In this document: one piece after another, positions 8,430 to 16,327 of the stretch | How positions within the stretch are numbered: the stretch's first letter is position 1 | Layout of the letters: each line of letters begins with the position of its first letter | Source: Prevotella pectinovora | GTDB lineage: Bacteria > Bacteroidota > Bacteroidia > Bacteroidales > Bacteroidaceae | Assembly: GCF_000834015.1 (NCBI RefSeq) | Contig: NZ_JXQI01000029.1 | Span: 1-33,678, forward strand | Direction: 5' to 3' | DNA: 33,678 bases | Made by a program: the position numbers and the translations under genes | The notes under the pieces: generated by a model | Told to the model about the DNA's origin: nothing | Database searches by the model: none | Seen by the model: the letters and a program-made list of their open reading frames with translations, nothing else

Positions 8430-8630
8430 ATTCTGTTCCCTCATTTCCGGGATGCGTCGTATCAACAGATAAATTCAATCAAGGGTCCAAGCCTTTTGCT
8501 TACAGGCAAACATGGCACATGAGACGATAGTCTGCGTATCGAACGTAAGACATAATGCACGTGAAACATAATACTAAGGTATATAAATTGTAGCAGGAAA
8601 GACCGTAATGGTCCAAAACATTTAATAGGT

Positions 8631-9098
8631 ATGGCAAAATATAATATTAGAGAAAAGAAAACAAAAGAGGTGACTTATCTTAATCTTGTGAATCCTGAGC
8701 TGATGGAAACACTGGAAAACAGAATCATCGACTATATAGGAAACAAGAAGATGTATAAGGAGAAGGCATATTCAGCAAAGCGCCTGGCTTATGACATCGG
8801 TACTAACACTAGATATGTGTCTGCTGTGCTCAATGTTAGATTCGGCATGAACTACACCTCGTTCGTAAACCGCTACCGCGTTTCCGAGGCTATGCAGATA
8901 CTCAAGGACGACCGGTATCGTGGGATGACGATGGAGGATGTAAGCAGCATGGTGGGATTCGCAAACCGGCAATCGTTCTACGCTGCCTTCTACCGCTTCG
9001 AAGGCATCACTCCAAGACAGTATAAGCTGTCGTCTGAACCGAAGCCTGAGAAAATGAAGGTGCCTGAGCCGATAGAGCAGGACACACAGGAGCAGTAA
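8631..9098 (+). CDS. AraC-type helix-turn-helix transcriptional regulator, 155 aa
   Basis: A short regulator made almost only of the AraC/XylS DNA-binding domain (about 45-132). It has a first HTH around AKRLAYDIGTNTRYVSAVLN, a second around MTMEDVSSMVGFANRQSFY, and the family signature FYRFEGITPRQYK. There is no ligand-binding domain, only a 40-residue N-terminus and a polar Pro/Glu-rich tail. Targets are unknown; its long leader with a palindrome suggests autoregulation. The M49 peptidase gene follows 107 bp later and might be co-transcribed. Confidence 0.88.
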   Translation: MAKYNIREKKTKEVTYLNLVNPELMETLENRIIDYIGNKKMYKEKAYSAKRLAYDIGTNTRYVSAVLNVRFGMNYTSFVNRYRVSEAMQILKDDRYRGMTMEDVSSMVGFANRQSFYAAFYRFEGITPRQYKLSSEPKPEKMKVPEPIEQDTQEQ

Positions 9099-9205
9099 CT
9101 GGAACATGGTTGCGTGAGATGCAGTCGCAGTAGCGACAATAGCAGTAGACAGCCAAGGCTCTGGCAGCATTGGGAAAGATTTCCCATAACCACCAAAAGG
9201 AAGAA

Positions 9206-11161
9206 ATGGAAAACTATAAATACACAGACGTCAGGTTCGCAGACATACAGATACTACGATACAGACTTGAAGGCTTCGGACGATTGTCATTGCAGCAGAA
9301 GAAACTTATATATTGTCTTTCTGAGGCAACGCTATGGGGACGCGACATCACCTTCGACCAGTTCGGATTCCACAATCTCAAGATCAGAAAGGTCCTTGAA
9401 GCAATCTATAGCGGGTTCAAGGGCGACAGAAATCAAGAAGAGTACAGGTCGTTTGAAGAGTACCTCAGAAGGGTATGGTTCTCAAATGGAATTCATCATC
9501 ATTATGGATGCGAGAAGTTTGAACCTCGTTTCTCAGAAGAATTCTTCGAAACGCAGGTGAGGGCATTGCCTGCCAGCCAATTGCCGCTAGACGACGGGCA
9601 GACCGTTGATGGGCTCATTGAAGAGCTGCGCCGCCCAATATTCGACCCACACTATATGCCTAAACGCGTGTGTACAGAAGACGGCGTAGACATTGTGAAA
9701 GAGTCGGCATGCAATTTCTACCAGGGGCTGACACAGGAAGAAGTGGAAGAATACTATCGTGACCAGGCAAAAGATGACGGACCGGAACCGGTGTCGCACG
9801 GTCTCAACTCTACGCTTGTGAAAGGCACCGACGGACAAATCAGAGAAGACGTGTGGAGCGCTCAAGGGAAATATGCTCCGGCCATCAGTCATATAATATA
9901 CTGGCTCAAGAAAGCCCAACAGCTGGCGCTCAACGAATCACAGGCGCAATACATCTCGACACTTGTGAAATATTATGAGACAGGCGACTTGAATACTTTC
10001 AACCGCTACTGCATAGAATGGGTAGGAGAGCATGAATCCGACGTTGATTTCGTAAACGGGTTCATCGAAGTGTATGGCGACCCTCTAGGACTGAAAGGCT
10101 CGTGGGAGGGCATAGTGGAATACCAAGACCAGGAGGCGACACGGCGCACCAAGACTATAAGCGATGAGGCTCAGTGGTTTGAAGACCATTCGCCCGTAGA
10201 CCTCCGCTTCAAGAAAGAGAAAGTGAAGGGAGTGACGGCACACGTGGTGAGGGCCGCAATGCTCGGCGGTGACGAATATCCGTCAACGGCAATCGGCATA
10301 AACCTTCCGAACGCCGACTGGATAAGGGCTGCACACGGCAGCAAGAGCGTCACGATAAGCAATCTTATCGACGCATACAATAAGGCTGCACACGGTAACG
10401 GATTCAAAGAAGAATTCATACAAGACAAGGAGATGGTGGAATTGATAGACAAATGGGGTGACCAATGCGACAATCTGCACACCGATCTGCACGAATGTCT
10501 GGGACACGGAAGCGGGAAACTGCTTGACGGAGTGTCGCCGGACGCACTCAAATCATATGGCAGCACGATAGAGGAGGCGAGGGCGGACCTTTTCGGTCTG
10601 TATTTCATAGCGGATCCAAAGCTGCTGCAGCTCGGACTCCTGGACAACAGCGAGGCATATCATGCAGCATATTATTCTTATATGCTCAACGGACTCATGA
10701 CTCAGCTCGTGAGAATTGCGCCAGGCAACAAGATTGAGGAGGCACACATGCGCAACAGGGCTCTAATAGCCAGGTGGTGTTATGAGAAGGGAAAGAAGAA
10801 CAGTGTGGCCGAGTTATATACCGACAACGGGAAGACTTACTTGCGCATAAACGACTACGAGGCTCTCCGCCGACTGTTTGCCCAACTCCTTGCTGAGATA
10901 CAACGCGTGAAAAGCGAGGGAGACCTCGAGGCGGCAAGACTGCTCGTGGAGACTTATGGCGTGAATGTGGACGAGAAACTCCACAAAGAAGTACTCGACA
11001 GATATGCCAGGCTTGACCTTGCGCCATATAAGGGCTTTCTGAATCCGAAGCTCACGCCTGTTACGGACGACAGAGGGGATGTAAAGGATATTCTTGTTGA
11101 CTATTCTGAGGACTACGACCAGCAGATGATGAGATACGGCAAGGAATATGGAGCTTTGTAG
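9206..11161 (+). CDS. Dipeptidyl peptidase III (peptidase family M49)
   Basis: A 651-aa zinc exopeptidase that removes dipeptides from the N-terminus of oligopeptides. The M49 zinc motif HECLGH is at about residues 429-434, and the second motif EEARAD, with the third zinc ligand Glu, is at about 456-461. The ATG at 9206 was chosen because it follows the purine-rich AAAGGAAGAA. The frame extends to a TTG at 9170, but that codon lies on a hairpin (TGGGAAA/TTTCCCA, 9171-9186). No signal peptide is seen, so the enzyme is probably cytosolic, unlike some secreted Bacteroides homologues. The next gene starts 21 bp downstream. Confidence 0.92.
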   Translation: MENYKYTDVRFADIQILRYRLEGFGRLSLQQKKLIYCLSEATLWGRDITFDQFGFHNLKIRKVLEAIYSGFKGDRNQEEYRSFEEYLRRVWFSNGIHHHYGCEKFEPRFSEEFFETQVRALPASQLPLDDGQTVDGLIEELRRPIFDPHYMPKRVCTEDGVDIVKESACNFYQGLTQEEVEEYYRDQAKDDGPEPVSHGLNSTLVKGTDGQIREDVWSAQGKYAPAISHIIYWLKKAQQLALNESQAQYISTLVKYYETGDLNTFNRYCIEWVGEHESDVDFVNGFIEVYGDPLGLKGSWEGIVEYQDQEATRRTKTISDEAQWFEDHSPVDLRFKKEKVKGVTAHVVRAAMLGGDEYPSTAIGINLPNADWIRAAHGSKSVTISNLIDAYNKAAHGNGFKEEFIQDKEMVELIDKWGDQCDNLHTDLHECLGHGSGKLLDGVSPDALKSYGSTIEEARADLFGLYFIADPKLLQLGLLDNSEAYHAAYYSYMLNGLMTQLVRIAPGNKIEEAHMRNRALIARWCYEKGKKNSVAELYTDNGKTYLRINDYEALRRLFAQLLAEIQRVKSEGDLEAARLLVETYGVNVDEKLHKEVLDRYARLDLAPYKGFLNPKLTPVTDDRGDVKDILVDYSEDYDQQMMRYGKEYGAL

Positions 11162-11182
11162 AATTATGAAACCATACAAGAC

Positions 11183-11794
11183 ATGGAACAGAAACAAGTA
11201 CAGGATACCATAAAACTTATTAAACGAGGCTTCTCGCTGCAGATGAATGGTGTGGCGTCGGCATCGATGAGAGAGAAAGGCATCGGGGGATACCTGAATT
11301 GGGGAATCCAGCTGCCAGCGCTCCGCAACATAGCACAACAGTACGGCAAGGATTATGACCTGGCCGCTGCCCTGTGGAAAGAAAACGTCAGAGAGTGTAA
11401 GATCCTAGCCACGTTGATAATGCCAGCCGAAAGGATGAGTTCAGACCTCGTTGACCTTTGGATGGAGCAGACTACGACTCAAGAGATGGCAGAATACGCC
11501 ACATTCAACCTGTTTCAATATACGGACAGCGCGTCGCTCCATGCCTTTGCGTGGATAGCTTCAGACAAGACTCTGGAGCAGATTTGCGGTTTCAACCTGC
11601 TCTCGTGTCTCTTCAGAAAAGGAGCAGAACCAGATGATAGAGACATCAATGAATTTTTAGACCAGGCAATAGCGGCCCTCGCCGACAATTCCATGGCTGT
11701 GAGACATGCCGCAAACAACAGTCTCGTGGCTTTTGCAGATATGGGGGAGTTGCAGGAAAAAATAGTAGAGGCGGCAATGAGAAAGTGCATGTAG
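11183..11794 (+). CDS. DNA alkylation repair-like HEAT-repeat protein (AlkD-like family)
   Basis: A 203-aa helical protein resembling the AlkC/AlkD-like DNA alkylation repair family. The characteristic block LWKENVRECKILATLIM is at about residues 64-80, and HEAT-like helical pairs continue to the end. AlkD glycosylases excise alkylated bases without flipping them, but the catalytic residues cannot be assigned confidently here. Many Bacteroidota members of this family are uncharacterised. The gene lies 21 bp after the M49 peptidase gene, probably in one operon, and ends within a terminator hairpin. Confidence 0.72.
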   Translation: MEQKQVQDTIKLIKRGFSLQMNGVASASMREKGIGGYLNWGIQLPALRNIAQQYGKDYDLAAALWKENVRECKILATLIMPAERMSSDLVDLWMEQTTTQEMAEYATFNLFQYTDSASLHAFAWIASDKTLEQICGFNLLSCLFRKGAEPDDRDINEFLDQAIAALADNSMAVRHAANNSLVAFADMGELQEKIVEAAMRKCM

Positions 11795-11809
11795 AAGTGC
11801 ACTTTTTTT
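11782..11809 (+). terminator. Intrinsic terminator overlapping the stop codon of the AlkD-like gene
   Basis: AAAGTGCA (11782-11789) pairs with TGCACTTT (11798-11805), followed by a T-run. The TAG stop (11792-11794) lies in the loop, so the hairpin is partly inside the coding region. Confidence 0.8.
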
Positions 11810-11841
11810 CGTGTAGTACACGTAAATATAAAATAAAGTTG

Positions 11842-11849
11842 TATTTTTG
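11842..11849 (+). promoter_or_regulatory. Promoter box of purA-hisS
   Basis: TATTTTTG fits TAnnTTTG. The upstream -33 element is not clear. It lies about 40 bp after the preceding terminator and gives a leader of roughly 210 nt. Confidence 0.55.
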
Positions 11850-11858
11850 TACGCAGAA

Positions 11859-11952
11859 ACGGTTCATGCACGTTTTTTAAAAGTGCTGACCGTGGCAAAG
11901 AACAGGAAATAACAGAAGGCGAAGGTTGACCGTCGGCATGTCGTCCGTCAAC
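11859..11952 (+). promoter_or_regulatory. Structured part of the purA leader: two hairpins
   Basis: Hairpin 1: ACGGT (11859-11863) with ACCGT (11889-11893) and inner GCAC (11868-11871) with GTGC (11883-11886). Hairpin 2: GTTGAC (11925-11930) with GTCAAC (11947-11952). I see no match to a purine or other known riboswitch core, so a regulatory role is only inferred from the structure and the position. Confidence 0.4.
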
Positions 11953-12065
11953 GTCATGAAGTTTTGTTGTCACCAATTCATTAGATTTGTTTTGGTCCAA
12001 AGAATTCCGTTGACTTTCAATTTGCCAATTTTCAACTCTTCGGCTAATAAAAATAACATATAAAA

Positions 12066-13340
12066 ATGGAAACAGGAAAAGTTGATGTCCTGCTCGGTTT
12101 GCAGTGGGGCGATGAGGGAAAAGGAAAAGTTGTAGACGTACTGACACCAAACTATGATGTCATTGCCAGATTCCAGGGCGGTCCAAACGCTGGACACACG
12201 CTGGAGTTCGAAGGAGAGAAATACGTACTGCGCAGTATCCCGTCAGGTATTTTCCAGGGTGGAAAGACAAACATCATCGGAAACGGAGTAGTTCTGGCTC
12301 CTGACCTCTTCATGGCAGAGGCCAAAGAACTGGAGAAAAGCGGACACCCGCTCACCAAGCGTCTGAAAATATCAAAGAAAGCCCATCTCATCATGCCTAC
12401 ACACCGACTGCTCGACGCCGCATACGAGGCAAGAAAGGGCAAGAACAAGGTCGGAACGACAGGAAAAGGCATCGGACCGACATATACAGACAAAATCTCA
12501 CGTACAGGACTTCGTGTAGGAGATATCTTCGACAACTTCGAACAGAAATATCAGCAGCATAAAGCACGCCATGAAGAGATGCTCAAAGACCTCGGCTATA
12601 CCGACTACGACATAACCGACGTGGAGAAGACATGGATGGAAGGTATAGAATACTTGCGCCAGTTTGAGATTGTTGACTCTGAGCATGTCATCAACAAAGT
12701 GCTGAGAGACGGCAAAACCGTGCTCTGCGAAGGCGCACAGGGCACTATGCTCGACGTTGACTTCGGTAGCTATCCGTTCGTAACATCTTCAAACACTATT
12801 TGTGCGGGGGCCTGCTCAGGACTCGGCATAGGCCCCAACAAGGTTGGAGAGGTTTACGGCATTATGAAGGCTTACTGTACACGTGTCGGAGCTGGTCCGT
12901 TCCCTACAGAGCTTTTCGACGAGACCGGAAGCAGACTGCGTGATCTCGGACACGAATATGGAGCCGTTACAGGAAGAGAGCGCCGCTGCGGATGGATCGA
13001 CCTCGTTGCACTTCGCTACGCTATAATGATAAACGGAGTTACACAGCTCATCATGATGAAGAGCGATGTGCTCGACGGATTCGACACAATCAAGGCTTGC
13101 GTGGCCTACCGCAAGGATGGAGTCGAGACTCGTGATTTCCCATTCGATATCGAGCATGGCATAGAGCCTGTATATACAGAACTGCCAGGATGGAAAAAAG
13201 ACATGACAAAGATAACGAGAGAAGACCAGTTCCCGAAAGAATTCAAAGACTACATCGAATTCCTCGAGACGGAACTCGAGACTCCTATAAAAATCGTGTC
13301 GGTCGGTCCGGATAGAGAACAGACAATCGTAAGAAATTAA
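12066..13340 (+). CDS. purA: Adenylosuccinate synthase
   Basis: A 424-aa cytosolic enzyme joining IMP and aspartate with GTP hydrolysis, the first committed step to AMP. The N-terminal GTP-binding loop LQWGDEGKGK (about residues 11-20) carries the catalytic Asp. GPNAGHT provides the catalytic His. GTTGKGIGPTY and the C-terminal VGPDREQTI are also typical. The length is normal. hisS follows 22 bp later, so both probably share the promoter and structured leader upstream. Confidence 0.97.
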   Translation: METGKVDVLLGLQWGDEGKGKVVDVLTPNYDVIARFQGGPNAGHTLEFEGEKYVLRSIPSGIFQGGKTNIIGNGVVLAPDLFMAEAKELEKSGHPLTKRLKISKKAHLIMPTHRLLDAAYEARKGKNKVGTTGKGIGPTYTDKISRTGLRVGDIFDNFEQKYQQHKARHEEMLKDLGYTDYDITDVEKTWMEGIEYLRQFEIVDSEHVINKVLRDGKTVLCEGAQGTMLDVDFGSYPFVTSSNTICAGACSGLGIGPNKVGEVYGIMKAYCTRVGAGPFPTELFDETGSRLRDLGHEYGAVTGRERRCGWIDLVALRYAIMINGVTQLIMMKSDVLDGFDTIKACVAYRKDGVETRDFPFDIEHGIEPVYTELPGWKKDMTKITREDQFPKEFKDYIEFLETELETPIKIVSVGPDREQTIVRN

Positions 13341-13362
13341 CATATAGACATAAATACAACAG

Positions 13363-14724
13363 ATGAGCAAACCATCAATACCCAAAGGCACGCGCGACTT
13401 CACTCCAGCGGAGATGGCGAAACGAAACTATATTTTCGATACAATTCGCTCCGTTTACGCCCTCTACGGCTTCAAGCAGATAGAGACACCCGCTATGGAG
13501 ACGTTGCAGACGTTGCTCGGAAAATATGGCGAGGAGGGTGACAAACTCCTCTTCCGTGTGCTCAACAGCGGAGACTATCTCACCAAGGTGAGCGACGAAC
13601 AGCTGGCAGAACGAAATTCGCTTGCACTCTCTTCAAAAATCTGCGAGAAAGGATTGCGCTATGACCTCACCGTGCCGTTTGCACGCTTTGTCGTGATGCA
13701 CAGAGATGAAATCCAGTTGCCTTTCAAGCGTTATCAGATTCAGACTGTGTGGAGAGCAGACCGTCCACAGAAAGGCCGTTACAGAGAGTTCTATCAATGT
13801 GATGCCGACATCGTGGGCAGCGATTCGCTGCTCAACGAGGTGGAGTTGGTGCAGATAATGGATACCGTATTCCAGCGTCTTGGAATAAGAGTACAGATAA
13901 AAATCAACAACCGAAAGTTGCTATCAGGAATTGCCGAGATTGTAGGAGAGGCTGAAAAGATAGTGGACATTACGGTGGCTATCGACAAGCTCGACAAAAT
14001 CGGTCTCGACAAGGTGAACGAAGAATTGAGAACTGACGGAATAAGTGAAGAGGCGATAGCCAAGTTGCAGCCTGTCATAACTTTATCCGGAAGCAATGAA
14101 GAAAAACTCAAGGTCATGGAAGACTTCCTTGCTTCGTCTGAAGTGGGCATGAAGGGAATAGAGGAACTTCGTTTTATTCTGAATGCCGCATCACAGGTTG
14201 ACCTGAAAAACGAACTTCAGCTCGACCTCACGTTGGCTCGTGGACTCAACTATTACACAGGGGCAATCTTTGAGGTCAAGGCGTTGGACACTCCAATGGG
14301 AAGCATCACAGGCGGAGGACGCTACGACAACCTCACAGGAATCTTCGGAATGCCAGGAATAAGTGGAGTGGGAATTTCATTCGGAGCCGACAGAATATAT
14401 GATGTGCTTAACACTCTTGACCTCTATCCAAAGGAGATAACGACCGACACCCAACTGCTCTTCATAAATTTTGGAGAGAAAGAAACCTGCTATTGTCTTC
14501 CTGTCGTTGCCAAAGCCAGACAGAACGGAATACGCACGGAGATGTTCCCTGATGCAGCGAAGATGAAAAAGCAGATGGCATACGCCAATGCCAACGCCAT
14601 ACCATATGTGGCTCTCGCCGGCGACGACGAGATACAGAAAGGGGTGGTGACGCTCAAGAATATGGAAACAGGAGAGCAGGAACAAGTAACACCAGAACAA
14701 CTGATAGAAATTGTGAAGGGATAA
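13363..14724 (+). CDS. hisS: Histidine--tRNA ligase
   Basis: A 453-aa class II aminoacyl-tRNA synthetase. Visible motifs are KGTRDFTP at the N-terminus, motif 2 around [26 protein letters not shown], the histidine-binding segment [15 protein letters not shown], and motif 3 around GGGRYDNL with GISFGADR. The C-terminal anticodon-binding domain covers about the last 100 residues. A strong terminator follows the stop codon. Confidence 0.96.
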   Translation: MSKPSIPKGTRDFTPAEMAKRNYIFDTIRSVYALYGFKQIETPAMETLQTLLGKYGEEGDKLLFRVLNSGDYLTKVSDEQLAERNSLALSSKICEKGLRYDLTVPFARFVVMHRDEIQLPFKRYQIQTVWRADRPQKGRYREFYQCDADIVGSDSLLNEVELVQIMDTVFQRLGIRVQIKINNRKLLSGIAEIVGEAEKIVDITVAIDKLDKIGLDKVNEELRTDGISEEAIAKLQPVITLSGSNEEKLKVMEDFLASSEVGMKGIEELRFILNAASQVDLKNELQLDLTLARGLNYYTGAIFEVKALDTPMGSITGGGRYDNLTGIFGMPGISGVGISFGADRIYDVLNTLDLYPKEITTDTQLLFINFGEKETCYCLPVVAKARQNGIRTEMFPDAAKMKKQMAYANANAIPYVALAGDDEIQKGVVTLKNMETGEQEQVTPEQLIEIVKG

Positions 14725-14733
14725 TACGTATAT

Positions 14734-14771
14734 CGAGTGCCGGCAGTAAGTAGTTTCTGTCGGCACTTTTT
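14734..14771 (+). terminator. Intrinsic terminator after hisS
   Basis: AGTGCCGGCAG (14736-14746) pairs with CTGTCGGCACT (14757-14767), followed by TTTT. The stem is long and G-C rich. Confidence 0.88.
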
Positions 14772-15048
14772 CGATTAAGCCCCCAGCGTAATTATAGTAG
14801 GCATATAGTGCCTGGAAATTTTGAAGACCATCATAATATGATTTATTGCGTAACGACCATTATAATATGATTTATTGCATAATCGCCACCATATATATTA
14901 TGTATATTATGTAGTAGGATTTCTGAAAGCCTATCCGGCATCTGTCATCATGGCATTCCATCAGGATGCCAGTACTCCATTCACTATCCGTTACGAGGCA
15001 ATTCACAATTTCAAATACCAAAACAAATACATTTATAACATAAAACAA
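14772..15048. other. Gap between the hisS terminator and the esterase gene
   Basis: This A+T-rich stretch contains a 29-bp tandem repeat (14826-14884) and no clear promoter box. An upstream in-frame extension of the esterase gene runs through it from 14875 but reads as non-coding sequence ahead of the real signal peptide. Confidence 0.5.
14826..14884. repeat. Two tandem 29-bp repeats
   Basis: Copy 1 (14826-14854) and copy 2 (14855-14883) share the pattern GACCAT-n-ATAATATGATTTATTGC with few differences. A degenerate A+T-rich third unit may follow to about 14910. The unit contains the near-palindrome CATAATATG and may bind a regulator of the downstream esterase gene. Confidence 0.65.
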
Positions 15049-16068
15049 ATGAAAATTAAAAAATCGATTGCAGACCTGGCAACTCCATTGCACACGATTC
15101 TGACAATGGTCCTTGCAGTGCTTGCCATCTCGTCGTTCAGGGCAGACAAGACAAAGACAATCTTCATGATAGGAGACTCAACGATGGCTAACAAAGACAT
15201 CAGCGGAGACAAGCAAGAGAGAGGGTGGGGAATGATGCTGCAGAACTATTTCGACGACGGCATCATCGTGGACAACCACGCCATGAACGGACGCTCATCG
15301 AAGAGCTTCATCAACGAAGGCAGATGGAAAGCTGTGCTCGACAGGATAATGCCCGGCGACTACCTCATAATACAGTTCGGCCACAACGACGAGAAAACTG
15401 ACTCGGCTCGCCACACCACACCAGGAACCACCTTCGACGCCAACCTCAGACGCTTTGTAAGGGAAGCAAGAGAAAAGGGCGCCACGCCGATACTCATGAA
15501 CAGCGTGGTGCGCCGCAACTTCAGCGACTCAAAGACGGCTGTTGCCGACGATGACCTGCGTGACAACTCCTCAAAACAACTCGCCGAGGGCGACACCCTG
15601 ATAGACACCCACGGTGAATATCTCGTCTCGCCAAGGCGCGTGGCCAAGGAAATGGGTGTAGTCTTCGTTGACGCAAACAAGATTACACACGATTTGGAAC
15701 AGTCGATGGGAAAAGAAGGTTCCAAGAAACTGCACATGATATTCAAGCCGGGAGAAACTCCATCGCTGCCAGACGGAAGGCAAGACAACACACACTATAA
15801 CATCTTTGGCGCCAACAAGGTTGCAGGATTGCTCGCCGACGCCCTTTGCAGACAAGTGGCCGAGCTGGCAAAACATCACGTATACTATGACATTTATGTG
15901 TCGAAAAACGGCAGCGGACAATTTGACGACCTCGAGTCTGCGGTGGCAAGCGCTCCAAAAGGCAGGAAAGTCACAATCGCCGTGTCGGGAGGAGAATGGA
16001 AAAAGCCTGAGGCCATGAAGGGAAAGAAGGTGAAGTTCGTGTTGACACGAGGAGCAAAGTTCCTTTGA
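15049..16068 (+). CDS. Rhamnogalacturonan acetylesterase (SGNH hydrolase, CE12-like) with a pectinesterase-like C-terminal stub
   Basis: A 339-aa exported esterase expected to remove acetyl groups from pectin. The ATG at 15049 was chosen because it directly precedes a signal peptide (MKIKKSIADL, hydrophobic core HTILTMVLAVLAISS). SGNH blocks are FMIGDSTMANK (Ser nucleophile), GRSSKSF, IQFGHNDEK and DNTHYNIFGA (Asp/His pair). The last 60 residues (from DIYVSKNGSGQFDDLESAV) resemble the first strand of a pectin methylesterase (CE8) beta-helix but then stop, so the protein may be a truncated two-domain enzyme. It stands alone, without a visible polysaccharide utilization locus. Confidence 0.85.
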   Translation: MKIKKSIADLATPLHTILTMVLAVLAISSFRADKTKTIFMIGDSTMANKDISGDKQERGWGMMLQNYFDDGIIVDNHAMNGRSSKSFINEGRWKAVLDRIMPGDYLIIQFGHNDEKTDSARHTTPGTTFDANLRRFVREAREKGATPILMNSVVRRNFSDSKTAVADDDLRDNSSKQLAEGDTLIDTHGEYLVSPRRVAKEMGVVFVDANKITHDLEQSMGKEGSKKLHMIFKPGETPSLPDGRQDNTHYNIFGANKVAGLLADALCRQVAELAKHHVYYDIYVSKNGSGQFDDLESAVASAPKGRKVTIAVSGGEWKKPEAMKGKKVKFVLTRGAKFL

Positions 16069-16179
16069 TATTTATAAAGTAGAGTTTGCAAAATGGTCAT
16101 AAACATAAGGAGTATTTTGATATAAATCATTTTTTGAAAAATTAAAACATGCACAAATGTTAAGATTTTGTCTGAAATG

Positions 16180-16210
16180 TTGCATTTTATTCCCTAATTT
16201 ATTATTTTTG
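16180..16210 (+). promoter_or_regulatory. Promoter of ppdK
   Basis: TTG (16180-16182), a 20-bp spacer and TATTTTTG (16203-16210) match the Bacteroidota promoter. The leader to the ATG is about 110 nt and A-rich. Confidence 0.75.
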
Positions 16211-16327
16211 CAGAACAAAGGAAACATATTTCCAATAAAACTGAACCATAATTCTAAAGAACTAAGAAAAATAATTCAGAAAAACGGAGAATAATTCTAA
16301 CTAAATACACGTAATTTTTATTAAACT

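Larger units (their letters stand above)
8039..8630 (+). other. 592-bp gene-free region upstream of the AraC-type regulator
   Basis: The first part holds the hairpins that end the lysozyme unit. The middle is A+T-rich without a convincing frame. A strong promoter is at 8353-8382 and the remaining roughly 240 bp form a long leader with a perfect 20-bp palindrome (8410-8429). I see no tRNA, and no small ORF with a persuasive start. Confidence 0.6.

Noticed and set aside
9170..9205. Earlier TTG start for the M49 peptidase
   Set aside because: It lies on a hairpin and lacks a ribosome-binding site. The ATG at 9206 follows a purine-rich AAAGGAAGAA.
11850..12065. Purine riboswitch upstream of purA
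   Set aside because: The hairpins do not form the three-way junction core expected of a purine riboswitch.
14826..14884. Possible CRISPR array
   Set aside because: The two units are directly adjacent, without spacers, and only two copies exist. No cas genes are present.
14875..15048. Longer reading frame extending the esterase 58 codons upstream
   Set aside because: The extension runs through the 29-bp repeats and A+T-rich sequence, whereas the ATG at 15049 is directly followed by a signal peptide.
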